Shown here: positions 42,185 to 53,361 of the stretch, piece after piece
Position numbering within the stretch: position 1 is the first letter of the stretch
Layout of the letters: each line of letters begins with the position of its first letter
Assembly: GCA_001600695.1 (NCBI GenBank)
Contig: BCKQ01000002.1
Location: forward strand, 1,995,340 to 2,059,339
DNA: 64,000 nt
DNA from: Ascoidea asiatica
Lineage: Eukaryota; Ascomycota; Saccharomycetes; Ascoideales; Ascoideaceae
Direction: 5' to 3'
Program-made: the position numbers and the translations under genes
Notes under the pieces: model-generated
The model's input: the letters and a program-made list of their open reading frames with translations, nothing else
What the model was told of the DNA's origin: nothing
Database searches by the model: none

Positions 42185-44872
42185 ATGAGGTTTTCTTCAA
42201 GTGCTTCTTTCAGAGTGCTTTTCTATTCATTTTTATTCACATTTCTAATATCGTCTTCATTTGCTAAATATAATGATAATAATAGTAATAAGGATAACGA
42301 TTTAATTTCAAATTATGAAACTTACACAAATGATTCCTTATCATTTAATCCATATAGATCAAATTGTCATTTTAGTATAAAATCAAAATTTCAAACTAAT
42401 AATATGATCATTGGTTTGATGTGGTTTAATATAAATTCATATCAAGGTATCAAAAATATTAAACATTTTATAGAAAATAATAATGATAATATTAAATCAA
42501 GTTGGCTAAAATTTGATCCAAGAAAAGGTGGTAGACAAATAATAAAAGATACTGAATCAAATTTGAATTTGATCATTGATTTTGTTAAAGATCAAAATAC
42601 TTTAAATTGGGGTGTTAAAATTAAAGGAATTCCAATTAAATCAAAATTTCCAATTCATGATCCTAATAATGAAAATAATTATATTTCTAGTGAAGATACC
42701 AAAACTTCTTTAATAGTGTATGTTGCTTTTGAAAATGATAAAGATTCTGATAATAATGAAGTTGACGAAAATATATTAAATAATGGAGTATTTAACTTAA
42801 TTAAAGACGATACAAAATTTGATTCAAATAATAATAGAAATATGAGATTTACTGGTTTTACAAATCATTTAGGCTTATTTGATTTTGAAATTATTGATAA
42901 TTCAAAAATCAATAATTATCCAAAAATTAAAAATAAAAGATTTAATATATTTAAAGATCTTAATTTAAATCCTTCTAAAAATCATTATTTATCTTTAGTT
43001 GTACCAAATAATAATATTTTTAGAGCAAAAGAAATTTTTGTAACTTTATTACAAGATTCTATTCAAAAATTAAATGATGATCCTCAATTAAAAGAAAAAA
43101 TTGATTTTAAAGATGTTCCTGCAGAAATTGGTTTAAATTTAAGAAATTTAAATAATTATGAAGGTAATTTACATTATGTTCAAAAAAATTTCATAAATAA
43201 TTTTGAAATTGATCTTTTATTTAATTCAAAAATTTCAATTTCTAATTCTGATTCTAAAACAATTGGTAATGATAATCAACAACTTTCCTCGGAATTATTA
43301 AATGATTTAATTGTTAAAAATTTAAATTCATTTGATAATAAATTTGATTCAATTTTCAAATTAAATGAACCTTTCAATAAAGATTTAAAATTTAAAAGAT
43401 TTGGTAAAGAATTTATTTCAACTTTATTAGCTGGAATTAGTCATTTTTATGGTAAACAAATTGTTGATAGAGAAACTGAATTTGATGAAAATATGGAATT
43501 AAAAAATGGTAAATTAGAAGGACCATATGAATTGTTAACTTCTATACCTTCAAGAAGTTTTTTTCCAAGAGGTTTCTATTGGGATGAAGGTTTTCATTTA
43601 ATTCCAATTATGGAATATGATCTAGATTTATCTTTAGAAATTTTAAAAAGCTGGTTTAATTTAATTGATGAAAATGGTTGGATTGCAAGAGAACAGATTT
43701 TAGGTCCTGAGGCAAGAAGTAAAGTACCAAAAGAATTTCAAACTCAAAACCCTCATATTGCTAATCCTCCAACAATGATGTTACTTTTTGCAAATCTTTT
43801 AGAAAAAGCCAATGCAATGAAATCTATCGAAAATCAAAAAACTGATCCTAACTTAAATAAAGATATTGATGAACCAGAATCAGTTGATGATTTTGGATCA
43901 TTTTCCAACGATGATGGTAATGTAATTGATTATTCTTTTATTAAAGGTTCGACAGATGCTCATTTAAAATACCCTAATTTATTAATAGATTATGCTCATA
44001 AGATTTACCCAGATTTAAAAAAACATTATGATTGGTTCAGAAGAACTCAGAAAGGTGAAGTGGAAGATTTAAATCGAGATCATTATGATAATGAGGAAAT
44101 TTTTAGATGGGTAGGTAGAACTGCTACTCATTGTTTACCAAGTGGTTTAGATGATTATCCTAGAAGTGAAAATGTTGATATTGCAGAATTGAATGTTGAT
44201 TTAATGTCATGGATGGGTGTAATGACTAGATCAATGAAATTAATTTCAAAACTTTTGAATTATGAAGAAGATTTTTTGAAATATTCCTCAATCGAAAAAA
44301 AAATTATTTATAATATTGAAAATTTATTTTGGAATTCTGAAAATAAAACGTATTGTGATATTACTGCTGATTTCAATGATGATGATATTTTTGTATGTCA
44401 TAAAGGTTATGTCTCATTATTCCCATTTTTATTGAAATTAATTCCAGTTGAGGAACAAAACAAAGAACATATCATTGAAACTATTAAATTAATGGGAGAT
44501 AAAAATGAATTATATAGTTCGTATGGATTAAGAAGTTTAAGTAAACAAGATGAATTTTTTAGAACTGGAGAAGATTATTGGAGAGGTTCAATTTGGATGA
44601 ATATCAATTATTTAGCACTTGACAGTTTAAGATATTATATCAAAGAAAGTGAAGAAAAAAGTTTGTTAAGTCCTAGTGAACTTAAAGTTGGTAAAAAATT
44701 ATATAAAAATTTGAGAATTAATCTTGTCACTAATGTTTATAATAATTGGAAAACTGACGGAACTGCTTGGGAAAGTTATTATGAAGATACAGGTAAAGGG
44801 AAAGGTGCTAAAAACTTTTTAGGGTGGACTTCCTTGGTTGTAATGATAATGAAAATGCCTGAAAGTATATAA
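42185..44872 (+). CDS. CWH41: ER glucosidase I (mannosyl-oligosaccharide glucosidase, GH63)
   Basis: This 895-residue protein starts at the ATG of MRFSSSASF. A hydrophobic signal anchor follows (FYSFLFTFLISSSFA). It removes the outermost glucose from newly transferred N-glycans in the ER. GH63 blocks are clear: NPYRSNCHFSIKS near the start, GLMWFN, FDPRKGGRQII, and the catalytic-domain blocks SFFPRGFYWDEGFHLIPI, WIAREQILGPEARSKVPKEF and YWRGSIWMNINYLALDSLRYY. The end has DGTAWESYYEDTGKGKGAKN. The length is close to the roughly 830-residue S. cerevisiae enzyme plus Asn-rich loops (about 195-235 and 570-600). Confidence 0.96.
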   Translation: MRFSSSASFRVLFYSFLFTFLISSSFAKYNDNNSNKDNDLISNYETYTNDSLSFNPYRSNCHFSIKSKFQTNNMIIGLMWFNINSYQGIKNIKHFIENNNDNIKSSWLKFDPRKGGRQIIKDTESNLNLIIDFVKDQNTLNWGVKIKGIPIKSKFPIHDPNNENNYISSEDTKTSLIVYVAFENDKDSDNNEVDENILNNGVFNLIKDDTKFDSNNNRNMRFTGFTNHLGLFDFEIIDNSKINNYPKIKNKRFNIFKDLNLNPSKNHYLSLVVPNNNIFRAKEIFVTLLQDSIQKLNDDPQLKEKIDFKDVPAEIGLNLRNLNNYEGNLHYVQKNFINNFEIDLLFNSKISISNSDSKTIGNDNQQLSSELLNDLIVKNLNSFDNKFDSIFKLNEPFNKDLKFKRFGKEFISTLLAGISHFYGKQIVDRETEFDENMELKNGKLEGPYELLTSIPSRSFFPRGFYWDEGFHLIPIMEYDLDLSLEILKSWFNLIDENGWIAREQILGPEARSKVPKEFQTQNPHIANPPTMMLLFANLLEKANAMKSIENQKTDPNLNKDIDEPESVDDFGSFSNDDGNVIDYSFIKGSTDAHLKYPNLLIDYAHKIYPDLKKHYDWFRRTQKGEVEDLNRDHYDNEEIFRWVGRTATHCLPSGLDDYPRSENVDIAELNVDLMSWMGVMTRSMKLISKLLNYEEDFLKYSSIEKKIIYNIENLFWNSENKTYCDITADFNDDDIFVCHKGYVSLFPFLLKLIPVEEQNKEHIIETIKLMGDKNELYSSYGLRSLSKQDEFFRTGEDYWRGSIWMNINYLALDSLRYYIKESEEKSLLSPSELKVGKKLYKNLRINLVTNVYNNWKTDGTAWESYYEDTGKGKGAKNFLGWTSLVVMIMKMPESI

Positions 44873-45167
44873 AGATAAAATTTTATACGATAATATACAA
44901 TCTATATAATGAATTTGTCAAAATTATTATAAGTTAAAGTGGAAGTTGAATTATTTTGACAATTCAAAGTAAACTTAGAGTTTCCAAATATTTAACAATA
45001 TCAGAGTTATTTTGAGAAAGAAGTTAAAAAAATTTAATTTTGCCAATAGAGAGATTGATAAGAATATAAACTAATTTATTTTTTGTTGATTATATAATTT
45101 CTATTTTTATACTTTATATATTGTATATATCCATGCACGAACTATACCACAAGACAGAATAAAGAAT

Positions 45168-45803
45168 CTATTTTCCTTCAACTCTAGTACTGATGATTTC
45201 AAAATTTTTGATATTTTTAGCTAATAATGGATCAGCAAGAACCATTTTAAACCATCTTGAAATATTTGGATGAGCAGCAGCCCAAGATTTATCCCAACAA
45301 ATTTCGAAACATTGTTTAAAGAAAACACCAGTGAAATAATCAGCTAAAGTGATACCTTCACCAACTAAATAAGTATGTTCACCAAGGTAATCTTCAAAAA
45401 CTTTGGCGTATTTATCTAAAGATTTTCTACCAGCTTCGGATCTTGCAGCGTCAAATGGATAAAATAACCAATTGTTTGCATTAACATATTCAGAAGTTAC
45501 ATCAGAATTAACTAAAGATAACCATTTTAAGATTTCAAAATATTCTTCTTTTGTTGAACCTAAAATATTTCCAGGAGTTTTAATTAAAGAAACAACATAG
45601 AATACAATTGCTAAAGTTTCATGTAATTTAAATTTTCCATCAGTTGAAATATAAGCAGGAACTTTACCTAATGGGAAATTTGCTTTGAAAATAGCATCAG
45701 GCTCAGCAACCTTGACTGGTAAATTGTAGGCTTCAATAATGTAATTTAAGATTGGACATCTTGGAGAAGCAGCTGGAGAATATAAAGTACCAATATAAGA
45801 CAT
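45168..45803 (-). CDS. Stand-alone glutathione S-transferase fold, eEF1B-gamma-like
   Basis: This 211-residue protein has a thioredoxin-like N-terminal half (IGTLYSPAASPRCPILNYII, KVPAYISTDGKFKLHETLAI) and an all-helical C-terminal half. The latter contains the N-capping box GEGITLADYFTGVFFKQCFE and the block HPNISRWFKMVLADP. These blocks resemble the GST domain of translation factor eEF1B-gamma (TEF4/CAM1). The conserved C-terminal EF1G domain is missing, because the frame ends after IISTRVEGK. It may be a soluble paralogue acting as a GST or a partner of the elongation-factor complex; glutathione activity is untested. Codon usage is regular, suggesting good expression. Confidence 0.85.
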   Translation of the reverse strand: MSYIGTLYSPAASPRCPILNYIIEAYNLPVKVAEPDAIFKANFPLGKVPAYISTDGKFKLHETLAIVFYVVSLIKTPGNILGSTKEEYFEILKWLSLVNSDVTSEYVNANNWLFYPFDAARSEAGRKSLDKYAKVFEDYLGEHTYLVGEGITLADYFTGVFFKQCFEICWDKSWAAAHPNISRWFKMVLADPLLAKNIKNFEIISTRVEGK

Positions 45804-46702
45804 TATTGATTGAAATTTAGTTTGTTTATTTGAAAATAATATTTATTGAAATTGAGTAGTTTGAAAATGAATTATTCTTGATTATGATAATTTTAGTTGA
45901 GAATGATTAAAAATTAAATTTAAAAATCAAAAATATCTAGTGATTATGATGAGGTTTTATATGAATGTAAAATATAATTGAATTCTTTTCAATCTATAGG
46001 AATGATTCTATTGAATATAATTTGCTTATTTACAATTATTTCATTGCTTCATTATAATTTTTAGAATAAAATAAAAGAACTGCAAAAATTTCCTATTTAG
46101 GGTAAATATTTCATCTTCATCTTTGGAATGAATATATTTGAAATTTCAATGTATAGTTTTGAGACATTTCGTGAAATTTTTAAGCAATATCATTGGAGTA
46201 ATTTTGCACAATGTTTATTAAACTCTTAACTTAACAATATTAAAAATAAGTGGAGAATAATCGAGAAACTTTTACTATACAAAACAAAAGAATTATCTAA
46301 AGATTTTTATTTGAACTTTTCTATATTTATTCAAGTTACTCGCCATTGAAATTTATACCAAAAAAGACATTTTCTTCATTAAGGCTATTCCTTGAACTTA
46401 CCCAAATCTTAAATCATCACAATATTGCATATAATTGATAAATTCAATTCGTTGAAATCTCATCTCAGTGTTTTCAAAACTTGTATATTCAATTCAAATG
46501 ATAGAACCATACAGATAATTCAAGAAATGTACTTTTATAACCCCGTAACTAATAAAAACATCCCAAGGCCCGTTTAAATTATTCGAGTCTGTTTTATTTC
46601 CCGAAACAAAAAATTTTATTTTCGTCCCAAATACAAATGCCCGTGGGTCCAAAAAAAAAACAGACCCCGAAATATTTTCCATGGAGCACGGATTTTGAAT
46701 AA
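45804..46702. promoter_or_regulatory. Upstream region of the GST gene with GC-rich island 5
   Basis: About 900 bp, AT-rich except 46560-46690. The GC-richer part contains TCCCGAAAC, CCCGTGGGTCC (46640-46650) and ACCCCGAAA. The Ty3-like element is inserted at 46703, directly after this patch. No protein or RNA is supported. Confidence 0.45.
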
Positions 46703-47195
46703 TGATTGTAGTTCGAACGAAATATCTAATTATTACTAAGAAGATATCTAATTCAAATTATAAACAATTGTTAATTAAAATATAAAATATACAAAAATTA
46801 TATAAAAACTATGGGAAGTAAGTGCCCTATTTATATTTTTAGTGGAAAATAGGAGCGGGTAATCCATCTTAAGAATAAATTTGTAAATTTAGTATGTGAA
46901 AGTTCACTTCCCATACTTAAGAAAAGAAATATAATAAAGTATTGTTCTAGAAGACACTACGTAATTCTGAGAACAAACACGAAAATTCCAGTACATTCGA
47001 GATGCACACAGAACTTCAAAAAAAGAATAAATAATGCAGACCCAAAATTTTCTAGTACATTTAAGATGCACACGGAAGTTCTAAGAACCCAAAAGAATGT
47101 AGTCGTGAAACAATTTATGCAATCTTAGAAAGTGTAAGAATAGCCTAGAATATTCGAAGACAATTCCAATAAAAGAATAAAATGCTTAACAATCA
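46703..47195 (-). repeat. 3' LTR of the Ty3-like element
   Basis: 493-bp repeat, nearly identical to the LTR at 50707-51196 with scattered substitutions and small indels. It holds the GGGAAGTAAGTGCCC to GTTCACTTCCC inverted words in both copies. Confidence 0.92.
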
Positions 47196-47208
47196 AATAG
47201 CCCAACGT

Positions 47209-48074
47209 TTATAAATAGAAAGTCCTTGAGATTTTAGTTAATCTTAATCTATCACCATTTAGTAATTTTTGAGAATCATTGAAAAAAGTTTTAATTGGAT
47301 GCTTATTTTCAGTCAAAGCGGGAAGTAATCTATTACCATTCACTTTATTTTTAATATCAACAGCGGTTAAAGTAGAAAGTTTGTAAACATTATTATCAAA
47401 AACCTTTTTCACAGTATGTGGACCATGATAAGATGGTTCCAATTTGTGTTTTCTAATTCTTTGTCTTAAAACATAATCACCAACTTCAAAAACTTTAATG
47501 AATGCTTTGTTTACTTGAAGGCTCTTTTTGGTATTTGCAATGTCCATTTAATTTTGGAATGTTTCTTTCTTTTTTCATTTAGCTTTTGAATTTGTTAGAC
47601 TCTTAATTGATTACCTTCTTGATCCTCGCCATCTGTAGGTTCTCTTGCATAAGGTTGCATATTATTGCTTGAACCTGAATATACACCAAAAGCTAAAAGG
47701 TAAGGTGATAATCCATATTTTGACTTTCTTGACCTCTATTGAATTACTGCAGCATTGATAAGTAGGTCCCATTCTAAGGAAACATTCAAATGAAATAAAA
47801 TTTGTTTGAATAAACCATTAGACTTCTCACATTTAACATTAGTCTCTGGGTGATATGGAGAGGTTTTGCGACATTTGATTCCTAAGGAATCTAATTTCTC
47901 AATAACATTATTTGCAACAAAACCAGAACCATTATCCATAATTATTTTTTTCATTTGACCATGGTTTGTGACGATAGTTTGAATTAAATTTAAAACATGT
48001 AACGAGCCAGTATCTGGTGTTGCAACAGCATAAGCATAATCTGTACTCAAATTTTTCTCAACAAATGATCCCAC
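47209..48074 (-). pseudogene. Integrase remnant of the Ty3-like element
   Basis: The 47736-48074 frame has the second half of a retroviral-type integrase core: IIMDNGSGF (second catalytic Asp), then TSPYHPETNVKCEKSNGLFK (Glu region). The zinc finger and first Asp are missing at its start. The 47209-47547 frame has the C-terminal GDYVLRQRIRKHKLEPSYHG block followed by PHTVKKVFDNNVYKL, typical of gypsy integrases. The two frames are separated by stops. Confidence 0.85.
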
Positions 48075-50123
48075 TTACAGATTGTTTGGTTGGGTCTTCT
48101 AAACCATCAACATTTTCTGAACTCAAATTACACTTTTTATCTTGGTTAAAAAGCATATTTGAAAATCTATCACTACCTTTTGCACAAAATTTATGGTCGT
48201 AGAGAAATCTACTTCCAATAGTAATATCGAAAGCTTTTGTTGAACTTTCTGGCAAAACAGCACATTTAATGTCAATTAAACCAAAGTTTTCAATGAATAG
48301 TGGTAAAATGACATCATTCTTGACTATCATTGTCCCTGTAAAGCCATGGATTGTTGTAGGCTTACGCTGTAGCATTTTGATTTCCAAGCCTTTAAGGATG
48401 ATTCAAAAACATAGTTGGATTCAGCACCAGTATCGAAAAGAANTTTCATCTTTTTATCATTAACAGAAGAATTGAAATATCTATTAGGAAACCTTTTGTT
48501 GTTGGTGTTAATTAATCTAAAATGTTCATCGTCAGAAAAGGATTCTGAGGTCAGTTCCAGCTCTGACTTTNCAGATTGGTCTTCCTCCACTCCTTCTTCA
48601 GCAATTCTGTAACTAGACTTCTTGTCATATTTGTTTTTGTATCTAGAATTGGAATTACCTTTTGATTTTCTATTTGCAGCTTCGGTTTCAGCAATTCGTT
48701 TGTATTTTCTATACCAGAAACAAGTATTTCTGAAATGTCCTGGGAGATAACAGAAATCACAAGTTTTGGTTGTGGAACGAATTGCATTGAAATTTTCCTT
48801 TGAGTTTGAATCAATAATTGATTCAAGATTATTGAACTTATAAATATCATTGTCAATAACAACTTCATTTGAAACAACTGTAAAAACATCACTTGAACTG
48901 AACAAGTTAAGTAATTTGTTGAACAATTCAATAGCTGTTTTGGATGGAAATTTTGTTTCCCATTGAATTTGATGAGGAAATTCATTTTTAATTTGAGAAA
49001 TAATTGTTGATCTCATGAAAGTACTAGAAACAGCATTTAAAGGAAGACATNCATAANAATTTCTAAATCTTGTAATATAATCAACAACTTTTTCATTTNC
49101 AGAGGGTTTAATTTCTTTGANTTGTTGAATTAAAGCTCTATAATTTTGATCTGTGTCTATACCTCCGAGAATGAAANCACAGGCAGNAGGCCATGAAGGG
49201 TTTTTTAAACCATTTCTTGCAATGGTGCTAATGAAATTAATCCATTCTAAATTCATANATTCTGGAATATAGTTATAAAGATTTNTACCCCATAAATCAT
49301 ATCTTAACCTATTCATTTTGAAGTAAATTTCAATAGATTGTAATTTTAGAATTAATTTTCTATCTTGTCTACCTTCAATAATTAAATTTTGTTTTAATTT
49401 TGGTGGTTTTGAAGTACCATCCATACCAATACCAGAAGTATCTCTGTTTATTGCCATACCTGGCCAAAGTAAAACACTTGCAACCTTCGGATTCTCCCAA
49501 GCAGCAGACTCAATCTTTATTTCATCAGATTTAATTTGATTGAGATCATATCTCCAGTTATTAACCTCATTCAGTTCAGTGAATATGTTCTGGTTATTTT
49601 GTTTGGGTGCTTGAAAACCTTGTGCAAGCTTTTGAACTTTTGCAGCAGCAGCTGGCATAGTTGGTGATTTAAAAATTTCTTCTTTGATTTTGTGTTCAGC
49701 TTTAAAAAATCTAGTGTTATCAGCATCATCAGTAGTATTGACATTTGGATGAGCAGCAACATTTTTATTAGCTGTAGCATTAGTTGTGTCTGAAGAAGAA
49801 GCATCTTTTCGTTTAATTTGAGCAACAGGATCATTAATTGTAGAAGTTTTAGATAAAGAAGATGTAATGGATTTAAGCATATCCTTAATAAAATCTATAT
49901 CGGATGTTTCAATAGCAATAGTAGATCTTAAATCATCAAAATGCTTACTGTATTTAAGAGTATTTTAGTCTTGATTTTTAAATCTTTCACTAACATCAGA
50001 TCTTAGTTTGTTGATTGACTCACTAACTGATGTAATTTGGTTATCCATTTTATTAAATGTAACTTCATTTAAGGCACTATTGTCATTAAATTTTTTGCAA
50101 AAAGATTTAATAGTTTGAGTCAT
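48058..50123 (-). pseudogene. gag-protease of the Ty3-like element
   Basis: The frame starts at ATG 50123 (MTQTIKSFCKKFND), has an in-frame TAA at 49965-49967, and reopens to 48327. It encodes a capsid-like region, a CCHC knuckle (CDFCYLPGHFRNTC), an acidic stretch and the protease motif LFDTGAESNYVF. After a frameshift near 48380 the protease continues to 48058 (DITIGSRFLYDHKF). At least nine N bases lie in this region. Confidence 0.85.
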
Positions 50124-50706
50124 GATAATATTTTTTTAATTAAAATAGTGTTTATTATTTTTAGTTATGATTTTAAAAAATTATTTGGTTTTGGAAATTG
50201 TTTTTTTTTTTTTAATTTGAATTTAATAGAGTATTATAATTAAGAAAAAAGGAATAAAAAGTAATATCAGTTGAGGTATTAATAGTATAAATAATTTGAA
50301 ATAGAAAGTAATACTAAAGAAAATATATTAGTAGATTCTTTTATTGTCTTAACACTTCCATACAATATGAAAATGGTTTTAATTTTTTCCTTACAATGAG
50401 TGGAAGACTAGGATTTCAAACCATGAGATAACGCACTTCGGATTAAATCACTGCAATTCACTAATTAAGTCTAAGCACCATAAAGATAAAAACAATGTTT
50501 TTTAACGAACACAAGTCTCCTAAATAATATAGGAGCAAATTGGATGTCAGAGGACTACTCGCGTTTCGAGATTCCTCTCTTGTTAGTATAATAATAAGAG
50601 ACTTAAAATTGTACTCAGCATTACCTTGGAAGATAGAAAACAATAAAAAATTAAAATAATACTTATTTTTAATAAGGAATTGATATTCCAAATTTAGTAA
50701 TAAATT
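50124..50706 (-). other. Untranslated leader of the Ty3-like element
   Basis: AT-rich leader between the 5' LTR (on the minus strand) and gag. I could not identify a convincing primer-binding site at the LTR edge, where the minus strand reads AATTTATTACTAAATTTGG. An internal or atypical primer is possible. Confidence 0.5.
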
Positions 50707-51196
50707 TGATTGTAGTTCGAACGAAATATCTAATTATTACTAAGAGAATATCTAATTCAAATTATAAACAATTGTTAATTAAAATATAAAATATAAAAAA
50801 ATTATATAAAAAATATGGGAAGTAAGTGCCCTATTTATATTAGTGAAAAATAGGAGCGGGTAATCCATCTTAAGAATAAATTTGTAAATTTAGTATGTGA
50901 AAGTTCACTTCCCATACTTAAGAAAAGAAATATAATAAAGTATTGTTCTAGAAGACACTACGTAATTCTGAGAACAAACACGAAGATTNCAGTACATTCG
51001 AGATGCACACAGAACTTCAAAGAAAGAATAAATAATGCAGACCCGTCACGTTCTAGTACATTTAACATGCACACGGAAGTTCTGAGAACGCAATAGAATG
51101 TAGTCGTGGAACAATCTATGCAATCTTAGAAAGTCTAAGAATAGCCTAGAATATTCGAAGACAATTCTAATAAAAGAATAAAATGATTAACAATCA
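50707..51196 (-). repeat. 5' LTR of the Ty3-like element
   Basis: 490-bp copy of the repeat at 46703-47195, with one N at about 50989. The ends are TGATTG and CAATCA. Confidence 0.92.
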
Positions 51197-51468
51197 ATAA
51201 TTTCCAAATCAATTTTGGTACTTCCGACCTTGCCGGTCCTGTACACAGATCTCACATAATTTTTCCACGATTTTCCACTGCTTTTTACGTTAATCCAAAT
51301 AAAATTGAATCTTTGAAGTCTTATTTTGAAGTATTCGAATAAAGTCCTGACTGAAAAGCTATCACAATTCGTAATCAAGGGTATGAGTTAATTCTCTTTC
51401 ATGGTCATTTCAGTCACCAGGTTGATTGAAAATTAAGAGCTAATGTAAAAGTTATCTGAAATGCAAAC

Positions 51469-53361
51469 TAATTATTTAAGAGAATAATATTCAGATTGAG
51501 TAAATTAGTTTGGAGAACATGAACATTTGCTTAGAATTTCCAGGAAAAGTTAAGAATTCTTAACTCTAATTCTGGACTAGTAAGAGTGTTTATGGATGTA
51601 GTGGAAGAGGAACAGAATACAAAACATATTTTAGGCCAATTTTCCAAGAATATTTTTTTTTTCCATTAGAATCCATGAATGATGATTATTAATGAAATGA
51701 GAAATGTAACAAAAAATATCTCAAGAAATTCGTCTTTAAGTCAAGATTGAATATTGAATATTCATTATCAGTCACATTTTCAAGGTATTTGACGTAATAC
51801 AGTAAAGTTGTAGTAGTTCAATCCTAAACAAGGTACAATTTGTAACGAAAAAGTATGGTAATCAATTGAAGAAGGATAAAGATTGAAATGAAAGAAGATG
51901 GGTGAGTAAATTGGTATAAATGAAGTGTAGATTCCTTTTGTTTTGAATAAAAGATATTGTAATTGATATTTATTTATATATAATATTAAGATAATAAGAT
52001 TATTTTATCAAACAGGTTTCTTTCTTTCAAACTCAATTCTACTAAATTATTAATCACTTAATAAATTATCAAAGCTCTAAATTATTAAATTATCAAATTT
52101 CTAAATAACTATAAGACAAAACTATAAATATAAATTATAATGATTGCTGATATTGTTTCTCGTGATAATGAGGCTTTAGATCTCAATCCTCCAACTGGAT
52201 TAGACATGCATATTACAGAACATGGTTCAGATTGGTTATGGGCAGCATTTTCAGTATTTGCTTGTGCTACTTTATTCCATGCTTTCTTCTATTGCTGGAA
52301 CCATAAGAAAAACAACTCCACAAAAGCAATTGCTCATGTTGGTCCTTTATTAGCAGCAGCTACAATGTCATATACCTATTTCACTATGGCTTCTAATTTA
52401 GGTTGGACTGATATCCAAGCAGAATTTAATCATACTACAGTTAGTGATTCATCCGAGACTCCAGGTATCAGACAAATATTTTATTCTAAATTTGTTGGTT
52501 ATTTCTTAGCTTGGCCTGCTATTTTATTTGCTGTTGAGATTGCAGGTTACGGAAAAGCCGATTATAATTTCAAATCATTGGTCCAATTATGGGTTCAAGT
52601 TTCTTCAGTTGAAGTATTTGTTGTTGGTTTATTGATTGGTTCTTTGATTGAATCTACTTATAAATGGGGTTATTTCACATTTGCTACAACTGCATTATTA
52701 TTAGCTTTATTTGTTTCTTGCAATAGATTAGTTTCTGTTCAAAAAGCTAGTAGAAAAGTTATTTGTGTTTCTTCATTCTTAGGATTATTGTGGATCTTAT
52801 ATCCAATTGCTTGGGGTCTTTCAGAAGGTGGTAATGTTATTGAACCTGATTCCGAAACTGTCTTTTATGGTGTTTTAGATGTATGTCAATTTATCTTAGT
52901 TCCAGGTTGTTTATCATTCCTTTACAAAAAAGAAGTTCTTCCAGTTTCTGAAACAGCTGCAGCAGCACCAGCTTCCAAAGAGGTCAATGACTTTGAACCA
53001 AGAGATTCAGGAGAAACTCAAGTTCCAGAGACTGTTTAATTGTCCTTGCATTTTGCAAATTTCTTTTGACTTATTCAATTAGGTCGAATTGAAAACTTTT
53101 TTTTTCTGTTTCTTAACAATATCACGATTCTATGATCTTTTTACGATCTGATGACTTACTACTGTTCCTTCTAATTTCAAATTTCAAATTCCTAATTCTT
53201 TATACTTTCTTTTTTTTCAATTGGTGTGGCCTAGGTTCTTGTTGGGCTTTTAATTATTAATTTTTTTTTACTATTTTCTTATATAGGTTATGATCAAATC
53301 AATACATTTCTTTTTATCCTTTTTCAAATAACTGCCGTTCGTCTATTACTTGTAATGAAAT
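51469..53361 (+). repeat. 1,893-bp repeat unit, copy 1
   Basis: This unit is repeated in inverted orientation at 58635-60527 and 60628-62520 with no difference I can see. It covers the whole opsin-related gene with about 670 bp upstream and 320 bp downstream. Identity ends abruptly at both borders. Confidence 0.93.
52140..53039 (+). CDS. Opsin-related 7TM protein of the MRH1/YRO2/HSP30 group, copy 1
   Basis: This 299-residue protein has seven hydrophobic helices and a hydrophilic tail, like yeast Mrh1, Yro2 and Hsp30 of the plasma membrane. In S. cerevisiae these respond to stress such as weak acid, heat or ethanol. The seventh helix aligns with bacteriorhodopsin at LDV, but the retinal-binding Lys is replaced (LDVCQFILVPG), so it cannot bind retinal by a Schiff base. 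The third-helix region YSKFVGYFLAWP appears to lack the proton-acceptor Asp as well. The tail is Ala/Pro/Glu-rich (SETAAAAPASKEV). The start MIADIVSRDNEAL is family-like. The two other copies encode the identical protein. Confidence 0.93.
   Translation: MIADIVSRDNEALDLNPPTGLDMHITEHGSDWLWAAFSVFACATLFHAFFYCWNHKKNNSTKAIAHVGPLLAAATMSYTYFTMASNLGWTDIQAEFNHTTVSDSSETPGIRQIFYSKFVGYFLAWPAILFAVEIAGYGKADYNFKSLVQLWVQVSSVEVFVVGLLIGSLIESTYKWGYFTFATTALLLALFVSCNRLVSVQKASRKVICVSSFLGLLWILYPIAWGLSEGGNVIEPDSETVFYGVLDVCQFILVPGCLSFLYKKEVLPVSETAAAAPASKEVNDFEPRDSGETQVPETV

Larger units (their letters stand above)
46703..51196 (-). mobile_element. Ty3/gypsy-like element lacking reverse transcriptase
   Basis: LTRs of 493 bp (46703-47195) and 490 bp (50707-51196) flank a 3.5-kb interior on the minus strand. 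The ends form the perfect inverted repeat TGATTG/CAATCA, and ATAA flanks both sides as a likely 4-bp target duplication. The order is gag with a CCHC knuckle, protease, then the integrase core and C-terminus. No RT or RNase H is present. Stops, frameshifts and ambiguous bases show it is dead; it may be a deletion derivative. Confidence 0.92.

Noticed and set aside
46494-46682. 62-codon minus-strand frame in GC-rich island 5
   Set aside because: It is short, has no family features and coincides with the GC-rich patch.
48068-48080. GTAAGT at the protease-integrase junction of the Ty3-like element as a splice donor
   Set aside because: The yeast donor consensus is GTATGT, no branch point or acceptor in proper spacing was found, and a deletion explains the junction.
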